A stretch of DNA of 64,000 nt, taken from positions 3,472,001 through 3,536,000 of the forward strand of contig OZ252048.1 of assembly GCA_965247915.1 (NCBI GenBank). The letters are read 5' to 3'. Position 1 is the first letter of the stretch. Each line of letters opens with the position of its first letter. Shown here piece after piece: positions 25,434-34,125 of the stretch. The translations under genes and the position numbers were made by a program. Source of the stretch: JAKZRT01 sp965247915. Its GTDB lineage: Bacteria > Pseudomonadota > Alphaproteobacteria > Rhodobacterales > Rhodobacteraceae. A model generated the notes under the pieces. The model did no database searches and was not told where the DNA came from. It worked only from the letters and a program-made list of their open reading frames with translations.

Positions 25434-26167
25434 AAATTTCGCTGAAGGACCGTCGAGCGCTGGTGACCGGCGCGGGGCAGGGGATAGGCCGAGGCATATG
25501 CGAGGCGATTGCTGATTCTGGGGGCTTGGTCACCGCGGTCGACATTGACGAAACCGCACTGTCCGTACTCGTTCGCGATGGCATTGAATGCGCCGCACTC
25601 GACGTGACCGACGCCGCGGCGGTTTTGTTTTTTGTCGCGGAATCCGGGCCGTTTGATGTCGTTGTTCACGTTGCCGGTGGCGTGCGGGGCCAAGTCGGCC
25701 GCCCGGTGGAGAGTGTTTCGCCCGAGGATTGGGATGCCATTGCGTCGGTTAATCAGACAGCCGTTTTTTTTGTCGTCCGCGCTGTTGCGCCGTCGATGAA
25801 AGCAAATGGCTGGGGGAGGATTATGGCCATCTCCAGCCGGGCCGGGCTGGACGTCAGCCTCACCGGCATCCAGGCATATGCGAGCGCCAAGGCTGGTCAG
25901 ATCGGCCTCGTCCGGCAGCTCGGGCACGAATTGGGCCAATTCGGCATCACCGTGAACTGTGTGGCGCCAGGATTTGTCCGCTCCAATCCGACGACCGAGA
26001 GGCAATGGGAAGCGCTAGGAAAGGAAGAACAGGACCGGCTTGTAAATGGCATCGCAATGCGCAGGCTCGGCACACCGCAAGATATTTCGTCAGCCGTTGT
26101 CTTCCTAGCCAGCGAGCAGGCGTCCTGGATAACAGGTCAGGTTCTTTCAGTGGACGGCGGCCATTAG
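25430..26167 (+). CDS. SDR-family oxidoreductase
   Basis: 245 residues of classical SDR type: TGAGQGIGRG near 12-21, AGGVRGQ in place of NNAG, serine in IMAISSRAG, catalytic YASAK, and the C-terminal TGQVLSVDGGH. NAD(P)-dependent alcohol/ketone conversion in the cytosol; substrate unknown. ATG 25430 overlaps the stop of the PanE-like gene (ATGA). It is followed after 63 bp by the DapA-like gene. Confidence 0.88.
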   Translation: MKISLKDRRALVTGAGQGIGRGICEAIADSGGLVTAVDIDETALSVLVRDGIECAALDVTDAAAVLFFVAESGPFDVVVHVAGGVRGQVGRPVESVSPEDWDAIASVNQTAVFFVVRAVAPSMKANGWGRIMAISSRAGLDVSLTGIQAYASAKAGQIGLVRQLGHELGQFGITVNCVAPGFVRSNPTTERQWEALGKEEQDRLVNGIAMRRLGTPQDISSAVVFLASEQASWITGQVLSVDGGH

Positions 26168-26230
26168 CCCGAAGTAAAGGGTGAAAATATTGACTACAGT
26201 CCGTCAGCGGCGGGCGGAAAGGAGTTTGAC

Positions 26231-27148
26231 ATGTTGGACGAAACCGCTAGTGGCGTCTTCACTATCGCCGCCACGCCCTTCCTCCCGGATGGCGCGCTAG
26301 ACCTCGACAGCGTCGACAGAATGGTCGAATTCTACACCGAAAAGGGCGCGACCGGCCTGACAATCTTAGGTATGATGGGCGAGGCCGGTAAACTCTCGGC
26401 CACCGAATCTGTCGCAGTCGTCAAGCGCGTTGTCGCGCGGACGAGCCTGCCGGTCGTCGTCGGCGTCACGGCGGTCGGCTTTGCCCCAATGAAGGCGCTG
26501 GCTGATGAGTCGATGGCCGAAGGTGCCGCTGGTGTCATGGTTGCCCCGCCGCATACTCTGCAGACCGACGATCAAATTGTAAGCTATTACCATAACGTTG
26601 CCGAAGCCGTGGGCGCGGCGCCGTTCGTGCTACAGGACTATCCGCTGGCAACTGGCGTCGTGGTGCCCGAAAAAGTAATCCTTCAGATTGTCGAGGATTG
26701 CCCAACTTGCGTGATGCTGAAGCACGAGGACTGGCCGGGACTGGAGAAGATATCCGCTGTGCGCGCCGCATCGGATGCCGGCGCGCGCCGTATCTCGATT
26801 CTGTGCGGCAATGGCGGACTGTTCCTGCTGGAAGAAATGCTGCGCGGTGCCGACGGGGCGATGACGGGCTTTGCCTACCCCGAGATGATGACCGAAGTGA
26901 TCGCCGCAATGAAGGCCGGAGACGAAACCCGGGCGCGGAACATCTTTGACGCTTACTTGCCGCTGGTGCGCTACGAAAGCCAGCCCGGCATTGGCCAGGC
27001 GATCCGCAAGCACACGCTGGCACTGCGCGGGGCAATTGCGCATCCGAAAGTGCGCAAGCCGGGACCCTCTCTGTCGCAAGCCACGATTGCCGAAGTCGCG
27101 ACGCTCGTCGAACGCCAAACCGCAAAATTGGCGGAATTGGGCGCCTAA
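26231..27148 (+). CDS. Dihydrodipicolinate synthase/N-acetylneuraminate lyase family aldolase
   Basis: 305 residues, class I aldolase TIM barrel. Tyr137 in QDYPLATG and Schiff-base Lys164 in VMLKHEDW are present; GMMGEAGKLS (47-56) replaces the GTTGE loop. Such enzymes add or remove pyruvate, or dehydrate 2-keto-3-deoxy sugar acids. The ribosome site GGAAAGGAG lies before ATG 26231. In an operon with two reductases, a role in sugar-acid or hydroxyacid catabolism is likely (inference); true DapA is unlikely given the loop change and context. Confidence 0.85.
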   Translation: MLDETASGVFTIAATPFLPDGALDLDSVDRMVEFYTEKGATGLTILGMMGEAGKLSATESVAVVKRVVARTSLPVVVGVTAVGFAPMKALADESMAEGAAGVMVAPPHTLQTDDQIVSYYHNVAEAVGAAPFVLQDYPLATGVVVPEKVILQIVEDCPTCVMLKHEDWPGLEKISAVRAASDAGARRISILCGNGGLFLLEEMLRGADGAMTGFAYPEMMTEVIAAMKAGDETRARNIFDAYLPLVRYESQPGIGQAIRKHTLALRGAIAHPKVRKPGPSLSQATIAEVATLVERQTAKLAELGA

Positions 27149-27160
27149 ACCGTCGGAGCC

Positions 27161-28683
27161 CTAGCTGGGCAAGTTCTCGATTTCGGCGTCAAGGCGGGAG
27201 CGCATCGCGTTAAGCTCGGCCATCACCGGCACCAATCCGGTCTTGCGGATATATTTCAGGTTGGGCGCGACGGATTCCATGATCCGCCTCCGGGTTTGCG
27301 CACGGATCGTGGCGGGAAGTTTCAATAACCGTCGCGAAAGCTCGCACATGCGCGCATCTTCGAAGACCTGCTCCCAAGCCAGGCGCTCTGGCCCAAATCC
27401 AAATTCGGGCGGTGCGGATCGACCGGCGCGCAACTCCTCGGTCGCCGCAACCTCGATCTCGCCGTCCGCCAGGGCCACCCCGTAGTTGCGGGCCGCAGCG
27501 GTTTCGGTCACAAATCCGGCGATAACATCGCGCTGCACCGCCTCAAGATCACGGGCGAATGGATCGCCAAAACCGCCACCCCCGGCCGTCAAGATTGTGA
27601 TCCGATCGTCTTTTTCTGCAACGAACATGTCGAGCTTGCCTAAATCGCGTTCAGGTTCTTGCCCGCGGCTCAGTTTCACGCGGCAAACTGCGCCTGCATT
27701 GCCGCCTGCCACACCCCAAGGGCGAAAAACGAAACGCTCAAGTCCACGCCCGAGGATCGCAGTGCCAGGGCGCAAGATGCGGAATCGCATTTCAAGCCCG
27801 GTGCCGCCACGCCACCGGCCCGGTCCGCCGCTATCAGGGCGCAGCCCATAGACTTCGATCACGATATGTGCGTCAGCTTCTGACCGTTCCAGCGGTGTAT
27901 TGTACAGATTGGCAAGCCCGGAATCCCGCCCGTCAACGCCGTCGGCGCCCTAGCGCCCGCCTGTCCCGCCGACCAGAGACTGAATTACCATGACCGAGCG
28001 AGTTCCGGTTTTCTCATCCTGTTCGGCCACGACCGTCGGAACGACGGTTCCGCAGCTCGGCGCCGGGATCAACCCAGGCACGGCGGTTGCAATCGCGCCC
28101 ACAACCGCGTCATTGATACGGATGGCCGTTGCATGCCGGACGCCGACAGCGGCAGGAAATTCGGGATTGAGAACCGTACCCTTCGGAACAAAGACGCTCA
28201 TGTTCTCAAAGAGCCCGTAGTTCAGCGGTACGGTGTGATCGTAACTGCCGATCAAGTGCATCAGTTTCAGAGTCAGCCACGGATGACGTATTCCGCCAGT
28301 TGGGACATTGTAGGCCGCGACGACCTGTGGATCAGAACCGGTGAAATCAAGATGGATTTGACCGTCATCAACCGTCATTGCGCACCGGATGCGGATCGGC
28401 ACGGGCGTTGCATAATCGTCGTCCATATAGTCCCAGAATACATAGGTCCCATCCGGGATCCGCCGCTGCACCGCGCGCGCCTTCTCGCGCCCGTACTCCA
28501 CAAGGTCACTTTGCGCATGCAGAAAAGTCTCTGCGCCGTGTCTGTCAATCAGGTCTGCTACCCGTCGCTCACCAACTGACAATGCCGCGAGCATCGCCTT
28601 GATATCACCCAGATTAAGCTCGGGCACTCGGCAATTTGCCCGGTAGAGGCGCTCGAAAGTTTGATTCATCTGACCTCGCCGCA
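27161..28683 (-). pseudogene. hyuB: Hydantoinase/oxoprolinase subunit B, 5'-truncated with an internal stop
   Basis: Two consecutive in-frame segments. 28683-27953 encodes ANCRVPELNLGDIKAM, the substrate region YVFWDYMDDD and YNVPTGGIRH and ends SLVGGTGGR; then TAG (27952-27950 read on the minus strand); then GADGVDGRDSGLANLYNTP and IEVYGLRPDSGGPGRWRGGT to the natural end at 27161. The family reads GGRYGADG or similar, so one base change (Tyr codon to amber) breaks the gene. The first 250 or so codons are replaced by an IS3-family orfA at 28684. The family hydrolyses 5-oxoproline or hydantoins with ATP; no hyuA is nearby. Confidence 0.82.
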
Positions 28684-28962
28684 TCAGCTTGATCGGAGGA
28701 ATCTGGACTTAAGGATTAACTTGTCGAGTTCCAACTCAGCGACGATCCTCTTGAGCCTTACGTTCTCTTTCTCCAGGCCCCGAAGCTCAGACAACCGGGA
28801 CCTTCCCATCCCGCCAAACCGCTTGCGCCAATTGTAGTAAGTGGCGTCGCTAACGCCGACACCGCGGCACGCCGATTGAACATCGCTGCCATCCGCAAGC
28901 TTCACCTCAATCTCACGCAGAAGCTTCAGTATATCTTCGTCTGAGTGCCGTTTCCGAGCCAT
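28684..28962 (-). pseudogene. IS3-family orfA, 3'-truncated
   Basis: MARKRHSDEDILKLLREIEV, helix-turn-helix QSACRGVGVSDATYYNWRKR, and leucine zipper GLEKENVRLKRIVAELELDK. The expected end (ESLDYLKP-like) is missing after LILK; the last codons come from the hydantoinase gene. The IS outer end appears to be near 28986-28990 (TGTAGTGGCCCAG). Confidence 0.78.
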
Positions 28963-29316
28963 CCGACGTCCCCCTCTCGCAGCCAGTGTAGTGGCCCAGT
29001 TTTAGGGGGGAAGGACAGCTCCAGCTCAAACTCACCCGTTGTGACTGCATGGAGATGTTTGGTCTCGTTAGAACGGAGTTCATTTTTGGTCCTGTCCCGC
29101 TTTCGTGCCGCCCCCGGTGCTCGTTTAAGCCACCTTTCGTTCGAACGCGACGGGGCTTTTCCAGCCCAATGCTGAGTAGCGGCGCCGCGGATTAGATAGA
29201 AGCGGAGCAGGTTTCTATAGATGCGGCCAACAAAGTCGAATATGGACTAGATAGTGAAAACGCGGTACAGAGGATTGAACCGCCCCTAGTTTACTGGAGG
29301 GCGTTTTGTTCAAATG
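28963..29316. other. IS debris between IS3 fragments
   Basis: Holds an IS end near 28986 and, on the minus strand at about 29125-29187, the last codons of an IS3-type orfB (RRYSALGWKSPVAFERKVA, then TAA at 29127-29125). The rest (29190-29316) has no recognisable gene. Confidence 0.6.
29125..29187 (-). pseudogene. IS3-type orfB, last 20 codons
   Basis: Reads RRYSALGWKSPVAFERKVA and stop, the standard C-terminus of a group of IS3-family transposases. Probably the far end of the element whose orfA remains at 28684-28962, with the middle deleted. Confidence 0.7.
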
Positions 29317-29546
29317 TTAAGCGACTTTATCAAGCATTTTTAAGTTTGCATTGTAGGCTTCCTCCGCTTCGGCTGGTGTGATGTATCCGATGGGTTCGAG
29401 CAAGCGTTCATTGTTGAACCAATCAACCCATTTAAGCGTTGCCCACTCAAGTTGACCCATGGAACGCCACGGTCCGATGTGGTTAATAACCTCAGTTTTG
29501 AATAAGCCAATAATACACTCGGCCAGCGCATTATCATAACTGAGCT
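29317..29546 (-). pseudogene. IS3-family orfB C-terminal fragment
   Basis: Reads YDNALAECIIGLFKTEVINH, GPWRSMGQLEWATLKWVDWF and LLEPIGYITPAEAEEAYNAN, ending LKMLDKVA at TAA. This is the last third of an IS3-family integrase core, including the catalytic-Glu region (LAE). The 5' side is lost near 29546, and an IS5-family end lies at 29584. It differs from the other IS3 elements of the window. Confidence 0.82.
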
Positions 29547-29650
29547 ACTCCCCAACCGTTGGACAGTATTTGGCGCAATCTAAGGACGTTGTTGCACGAA
29601 CACAGGTAGTTCTGGTAATCGGGTGCTCCACCTCTGATCTGGACACTTGA

Positions 29651-29938
29651 ATGCCGCATAAATTCAACGCTGCTCGTCGCCACAAGTTTCCGAAGAAACG
29701 ATATCGGGTGACAAATTGGGCGGAGTACACCGAAATCCTGCGGCGTCGTGGCGATCTGACCATCTGGGTCACTGACGATACGCTGAAACAATGGCGAGCG
29801 CCGCGCCGGACGACTCCGGGAGGTCAGCCGAAATATTCGAACATTTCGATCGAGACCTGCCTGACTCTGCGTACGATTTACAAACTACCGCTGCGCCAGA
29901 CCCAAGGGCTGATGCGCAGCATCGCTCGGCTGATGGGA
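29651..29938 (+). pseudogene. IS5-family transposase, N-terminal part
   Basis: MPHKFNAARRHKFPKKRY to RSIARLMG, identical in protein to the first 96 residues of the transposase at 17985-18962. The frame then enters the inserted element and stops (LNMV). The rest resumes at 31860. Confidence 0.88.
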
Positions 29939-30031
29939 CTAAACATGGTGTGATTGCGGCGGTCGCTCTCCGACGGCGAACGAGGTCTGGTATCACCAGC
30001 CTCACATGAACAGCCGTAGAGGAGAACGACC

Positions 30032-31072
30032 ATGAAACAGTATGCCGGACTTGATGTATCACTCAAAGAGATTTCGATTTGTGTTGTTGACGTGGATGGC
30101 GCAGTTTTGGTGCGCGGAACTGTACTCACCGAACCCGAGGCGGTTGCCAGCTTTCTGGCGAAGCAACAGATCACCCCTGAACGTATTGTGCATGAAAGTG
30201 GCCAGCTTTCGATCTGGCTGCAGCGAGGGTTGGTGAAGCTGAGCCTGCCGGTTACCTGCATTGACGCGCGCAGAGCACATAAGGCGCTGTCAGCAAAGCT
30301 CAACAAATCTGACCGGGCCGATGCTGAAGGGCTGGCCAATCTGGCACGCACGGGTTGGTTCACCGCCGTACACGTCAGGAGCGAAACTGCCGACAGGTTG
30401 CGCACCCTGATTGGAGCACGGGAACGATTGATCCGACTACGCAAGGATCTGGAGGGCCATATTCGGGGCGTTCTCAAGACCTGGGGCATACGCATGACAG
30501 GGATTGGCCAAGGCCGGTTGCGTCAGGGCTTCCGTGACCAGCTGGCTGCCGCAGGCGAGATTGACCCGGTTCTGGCGTTGATTGCAGACGGGTTTATCAC
30601 GTCGCATGAGACGCTGTGCACTGCCGCCCATGCTCTTGAAAACGAAGTAAGAGCGATTGCGAAAGAGAGTCCGTTAGCGCGCCGCCTGATGACGATCCCA
30701 GGCGTTGGCCCGATGGTCTCGCTCAGCTTCATTGCCCTGGTTGATGATGCCAGCCGATTCCGAAAATCCGCTGATGTCGGAGCATTCCTTGGTCTTACAC
30801 CCCGACGATACCAGTCCGGTGAAATGGATTATTCAGGCCGCATCTCGAAATGCGGGGACGTGCAAATGCGCAGCCTGCTGTACGAGTCTGCGGGATGTCT
30901 GATCCACCAAGTAAAACGATTTTCCGCTCTGAAATCATGGGCCGTGAGGCTGGTCGGACGTAAGGGCTTTAAAAAGGCCGCCGTCGCCACAGCCCGAAAA
31001 CTGGCTGTTCTGATGCTGACTATCTGGAAAGACGGAACTGAATTTGAATGGAAAAAGGAGGCCTTTGCCTAA
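30032..31072 (+). CDS. IS110-family transposase (DEDD recombinase)
   Basis: 346 residues. The N-terminal DEDD RuvC-like domain has MKQYAGLDVSLKEISICVVD (first Asp) and KLNKSDRADAEGLANLAR (NKSDRADA motif); the C-terminal Transposase_20 domain has LMTIPGVGPMVSLSFIAL and SADVGAFLGLTPRRYQSGEM with the catalytic Ser region. GAGGAGAACGACC precedes ATG 30032. The frame is intact, so the element may be active. Confidence 0.92.
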   Translation: MKQYAGLDVSLKEISICVVDVDGAVLVRGTVLTEPEAVASFLAKQQITPERIVHESGQLSIWLQRGLVKLSLPVTCIDARRAHKALSAKLNKSDRADAEGLANLARTGWFTAVHVRSETADRLRTLIGARERLIRLRKDLEGHIRGVLKTWGIRMTGIGQGRLRQGFRDQLAAAGEIDPVLALIADGFITSHETLCTAAHALENEVRAIAKESPLARRLMTIPGVGPMVSLSFIALVDDASRFRKSADVGAFLGLTPRRYQSGEMDYSGRISKCGDVQMRSLLYESAGCLIHQVKRFSALKSWAVRLVGRKGFKKAAVATARKLAVLMLTIWKDGTEFEWKKEAFA

Positions 31073-31188
31073 TCAGTATATGACACGAAATCCCGCCTGA
31101 GGAAGGCTGGGAGCAATGTCCTTCGGGACGGAGGCAGATTGATCTCGTGGTAGTCGTTGGGACAAACGTTTAATGTTGTGACCCCGAA
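31073..31188 (+). ncRNA. Non-coding 3' end of the IS110 element; candidate bridge RNA or structured end
   Basis: No ORF. It contains the strong hairpin GTCC-TTCG-GGAC and a CCCGCCT/AGGCTGGG pairing region. IS110-family elements encode a bridge RNA in a non-coding end, left in IS110 proper and right in the IS1111 group; the left end (29939-30031) is the other candidate. Prediction only. Confidence 0.3.
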
Positions 31189-31317
31189 CTAAACATTTTG
31201 AGACAATCAGCCCCGGACGCCATTATGAGGCGGGCAACACGCGCGACCTCGGAGAGAACCATGACCCCGAATGGACAAAGCGACCCCTCCCTTGACAAAG
31301 CCGCAATCAGAGAACCA

Positions 31318-31337
31318 CTACCGGCTGATGCCGGTAG
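31318..31337. repeat. IS200/IS605 right-end hairpin
   Basis: CTACCGGC, loop TGAT, GCCGGTAG: a perfect 8-bp stem. The tnpA stop codon (TAG on the minus strand) is inside the stem. In this family such hairpins are bound by TnpA as transposition substrates. Confidence 0.75.
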
Positions 31338-31737
31338 GTTTCCGTTTGGAGTGAAGCTCCAGATACTGAAGTATGACATCGTCAGTCACATTGCCTGATG
31401 TGGTCGAGAAATATCCACGGGCCCAAAACCGCCTGCCCCAGTATCGTTTGCGCAGGTCCGGGAACTCCATCTGGATTTTGCGGGATGAGCGCCCCTTGAT
31501 CCGCTGCATCACCGTCGACAGCGCCAGGTGCGGTGGGATCGACACGAACATATGAACGTGATCGTTCGACAGGACGCCCTTCTCGATCCGCACGCCCATT
31601 TCACTGCAGGTCTGGCGGATGATTTCACGCAAGCGCACCCGCATATCGCCGTGCAAAACCTTGAACCGATACTTCGTAACCCAAACGATATGATATCGGT
31701 GATAAAATTTGGTATGACTACCAGTACAATAGGCCAT
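31318..31737 (-). CDS. tnpA: IS200/IS605-family transposase TnpA (Y1 HUH)
   Basis: 139 residues. HUH motif NDHVHMFVSIPP and the family N-terminus YHRYHIVWVTKYRFKVL are present; GYFSTTSGNVTDDVILQYLE is the C-terminal helix with the Tyr region. It acts as a dimer on single-stranded DNA hairpins. The ATG at 31737 and its ribosome site (AGGGGGAAGG) are buried in the 31736-31799 hairpin, which would hold expression down. Intact. Confidence 0.92.
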   Translation of the reverse strand: MAYCTGSHTKFYHRYHIVWVTKYRFKVLHGDMRVRLREIIRQTCSEMGVRIEKGVLSNDHVHMFVSIPPHLALSTVMQRIKGRSSRKIQMEFPDLRKRYWGRRFWARGYFSTTSGNVTDDVILQYLELHSKRKPTGISR

Positions 31738-31799
31738 GAGCCTTCCCCCTGATTTTGGCTTTCACCCAAGGGCGAGCCAAAATCAGGGGGAAGGCTCAT
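31736..31799 (-). promoter_or_regulatory. Long hairpin covering the tnpA start and ribosome site
   Basis: A perfect 25-bp stem (31736-31760 with 31775-31799) and a 14-nt loop. Read on the minus strand it includes the Shine-Dalgarno sequence and the A/T of the start codon. In IS200 a similar structure blocks translation and read-in transcription (established for the family). Confidence 0.8.
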
Positions 31800-31818
31800 C
31801 AGAATTTAGCTGAAGCAG

Positions 31819-31835
31819 ACCGGCTGGAAGCCGGT
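31819..31835. repeat. IS200/IS605 left-end hairpin
   Basis: ACCGGCT, loop GGA, AGCCGGT: a 7-bp perfect stem just inside the element boundary at 31859. It resembles the stem of the right end (CCGGC core). Confidence 0.65.
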
Positions 31836-31859
31836 GGCTCTGACCCTAAGAATTGGAAA

Positions 31860-32549
31860 GTAGACATTCCGGTGCCGGATTTCTCAACACTGTCGCGCCG
31901 CGGGCTCGGCTTGAGATTGCCTGCAAAGCCTCGGGTCGACAGAACCGAGCCGATCCATCTGACCATGGACAGTACTGGATTGAAGATCTTTGGCGAGGGC
32001 GAGTGGCTGCAGGTCAAGCATGAAACAAAGGCCAAACGCAAATCGTGGAGAAAGCTACACCTCGGCCTGGACCTCACAACCGGCGAGATCATCTGCTCGG
32101 ATCTGACGCTGGACCACGTCGGCGATAGCACGGCCTTGCCCGGGCTTCTGGATCAGTTCGACGGGCCGGTTTCGCAATTTCTGGCGGATGGGGTCTATGA
32201 CGGCACCCCGACCAGAAATCTGCTCACGGCGCGTTTTGGCGATGCAGTCGAGGTCATCATTCCACCGCCAAAAAACGCCGTTCTCGCCCTGAAATCGCGC
32301 GATGATCCATCCCTCCGCGACCAGCACATCGCCCAGATACAGACGTACGGCCGACTGGCATGGCAAGTCAGAAGCGGCTACAATCAGCGCAGTCGCGCGG
32401 AAGCACAAATTGGTCGTTGGAAAAGTGTGATCGGGCCGAAACTGAGATCGCGGCGGTTCGAAAATCAGAAAACTGAGGCACAGATCGGTGTGCGGGCTCT
32501 TAACAGAATGACCGAACTTGGCTGTGCCAGGTTTGAGTCAGTTGGCTGA
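31860..32549 (+). pseudogene. IS5-family transposase, C-terminal part
   Basis: Resumes VDIPVPDFSTLSRRGLGLRL and runs through the complete DDE core to FESVG, matching 17985-18962 except for a few substitutions (FLADGVYDG here, FLADGAYDG there). Without the N-terminal part it cannot be functional. Confidence 0.88.
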
Positions 32550-32605
32550 CCATTTTCACGGGTAAGGGTACTCCGCGCTTGTCCGGTGATTGATGCAACA
32601 CGGCC

Positions 32606-33599
32606 CCTGCGAAGCAAACCTTGGATATGCTGGGCATTCCGCGCACCACATTCTACCGATGGTATGACCGCTATGTCGAAGGCGGCTTTGACGCCCTGGC
32701 GGATCGCTCACCCTGCCCAAAGTCGGTCTGGAACCGCATTCCCCAAGATCGGCGAGACGATCTGATTGAATTTGCACTGGAGCACGAGGCGCTGACGACC
32801 CGGGAACTGGCGGTAAAGTATACCGATGAGAAGCAGTATTTTATCTCTGAATCATCGGTTTACCGCTTTCTGAAGGAAGCTGATCTGATCACCGCGCCCG
32901 ACTATGTTGTGATCAAAGCTGCCGACGAGTTCACGGACAAAACCACCGCTATCAACCAGATGTGGCAAACCGACTTCACCTACTTCAGGATCATTGGCTG
33001 GGGTTGGTATTATCTCAGCACGATCCTGGACGATTACAGCCGCTACATCATCGCCTGGAAGCTCTGCACAAACATGCGGGCCGAGGACGTGGCGGCGACG
33101 ATTGAGCTGGCCCTGGCGGCGTCAGGTTGTGATCAGGCGGTTGTGAGACACAAGCCCCGTCTGCTGAGCGATAACGGCTCTTGCTACATCTCTGGCGACC
33201 TGGCCGAATGGCTCGAGGATCGACAGATGGACCATGTTCGCGGTGCGCCGTTCCATCCGCAAACCCAGGGGAAGATCGAGCGCTGGCATCAGACGATGAA
33301 GAACCGGGTTTTGCTGGAAAACTACTATCTGCCCGGCGATCTTAAACGCCAGATCGGGGCCTTCGTCGATTACTACAACAACCAGCGCTACCACGAGAGC
33401 CTGAACAACGTCACACCCGCCGACGTCTACTTCGGGCGCGGCAAGGCCATCATCAGAGAAAGGGAAAAGATCAAGAAACTGACAATCCGACAACGCCGCT
33501 TGCAACATCAAAAACTCGCGGCATAATCAATCACACAAACGAACCAGAGCCTCCAAAACTCAAACCGCTCTGATGTCCCATTTTATATGACGACGGACA
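32606..33599 (+). mobile_element. IS3-like two-ORF element, copy 2, 5'-truncated
   Basis: Begins inside orfB (CCTGCGAAGC, matching 11514 of copy 1) directly at the IS5-family end and runs to the right terminus GACGACGGACA at 33599. OrfA and the left end are missing. Same orientation as copy 1, 18.6 kb away, so the two can recombine to delete the DNA between. Confidence 0.85.
32621..33526 (+). pseudogene. IS3-like transposase orfB, nearly complete, lacking its first 23 or so residues
   Basis: 301 codons from an in-frame TTG, starting at LDMLGIPRTTFYRWYDRY. The full integrase core is present: WQTDFTYF, LLSDNGSCYISGDLAEWL and QTQGKIERWHQTM (DDE), then the C-terminal YHESLNNVTPADVYFGRGK. It gives the correct sequence for the broken copy at 11451-14908. 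Without orfA, the left end and the native start it is probably silent. Confidence 0.85.
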
Positions 33600-33813
33600 C
33601 GCACTGCTCGACCGCCTCACGCATCACTGTGACATCGTCGAAACTGGAAACGAAAGCTGGCGTTTCAAAAACAGAGCCTGATCCTTAACCGAAACCACGC
33701 TGGCCCGCCGCCGCTGCGTTATATGGAGACTACGCAGCAACGGGCCAGCTCAGCACAAAAGGGGGGTCATTTTTGGGCGCCGATAGGGGGTCAACATTCA
33801 ATGCCGATTGACA
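33600..33813 (+). pseudogene. Remnant of a second IS21-family element: istB tail and right end
   Basis: ALLDRLTHHCDIVETGNESW and RFKNRA, then TGA at 33679-33681, is the IstB C-terminus, about 30 residues. The non-coding end follows, with GGGGTCATTTTTGGGCGCC and GGGGTCAACATTCAATGCC repeats closing at ATTGACA (33813), the IS21-type right end. It differs in sequence from the element at 12063-14530. Copy 2 of the IS3-like element cut into its istB gene. Confidence 0.8.
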
Positions 33814-33961
33814 AAAACGCGCCAATCTGTCCTCAGACCCACCGTTCCCCCAATTGACCGCCCACAGTCAGCCGTTTCCACACAGCCTCGGCCGACAGCT
33901 GTTATTCACAAACTATGCTGTTGACCCCAATTCCGCTGTGAAATAGTGACCATTCTGCTGA
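33814..33961. other. Spacer between IS21 remnant and tRNA-Gly
   Basis: No gene seen. AT-richer sequence before the tRNA (TTATTCACAAACTATGCTG ... ACCATTCTG) probably holds the tRNA promoter. Confidence 0.4.
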
Positions 33962-34035
33962 GCGGGCGTTGTGTAGTGGTAAGACCTTAGCCTTCCAAGC
34001 TAATGACGCGGGTTCGATTCCCGCCGCCCGCTCCA
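33962..34035 (+). tRNA. tRNA-Gly (anticodon TCC)
   Basis: 74 nt including encoded CCA. The acceptor stem GCGGGCG pairs with CGCCCGC, the anticodon stem TTAGC/GCTAA carries loop CTTCCAA (anticodon TCC at 33994-33996), and the T arm is GCGGG-TTCGATT-CCCGC. The discriminator is U. Complete and foldable. Confidence 0.95.
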
Positions 34036-34125
34036 AAAATATTTTCTGACAGATAACCTATAAAAAAGCTAGTTAGTATCCGTCAAGTATTTGTTTATTA
34101 TAAATTGTCTTGGAATTGCACGCTT

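Larger units (their letters stand above)
29939..31188 (+). mobile_element. IS110-family element
   Basis: 1250 bp between two copies of CTAAACAT (29939-29946 and 31189-31196). The second copy is native to the surrounding IS200/IS605 end, so the element inserted there with a shared CT core. There are no terminal inverted repeats, as is usual for IS110. It contains one recombinase gene and non-coding ends of 93 bp (left) and 116 bp (right), where this family encodes its bridge RNA. Confidence 0.7.
31189..31859 (-). mobile_element. IS200/IS605-family element (tnpA only)
   Basis: Inserted in the IS5-family transposase between A29938 and G31860 with no target duplication, as expected for single-strand Y1 transposition. 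It has subterminal hairpins at both ends (ACCGGCT/AGCCGGT at 31819-31835; CTACCGGC/GCCGGTAG at 31318-31337) and a 25-bp long hairpin over the tnpA start (31736-31799). The IS110 element sits in its distal end. Confidence 0.82.
29584..32605 (+). mobile_element. IS5-family element, copy 2, interrupted by nested IS200/IS605 and IS110 elements
   Basis: Same element as 17929-19029 in the opposite orientation. Native sequence runs 29584-29938 and 31860-32605; joining these regenerates the copy-1 sequence GCTGATGGGAGTAGACATTCC-like junction exactly with no target duplication. The left flank is an IS3 fragment; the right flank is orfB of the second IS3-like copy. Confidence 0.85.

Noticed and set aside
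31073..31188. Calling a definite bridge RNA in the IS110 right end
   Set aside because: Only simple hairpins were seen by eye and no guide loops could be matched to the target, so it is kept as a low-confidence candidate.
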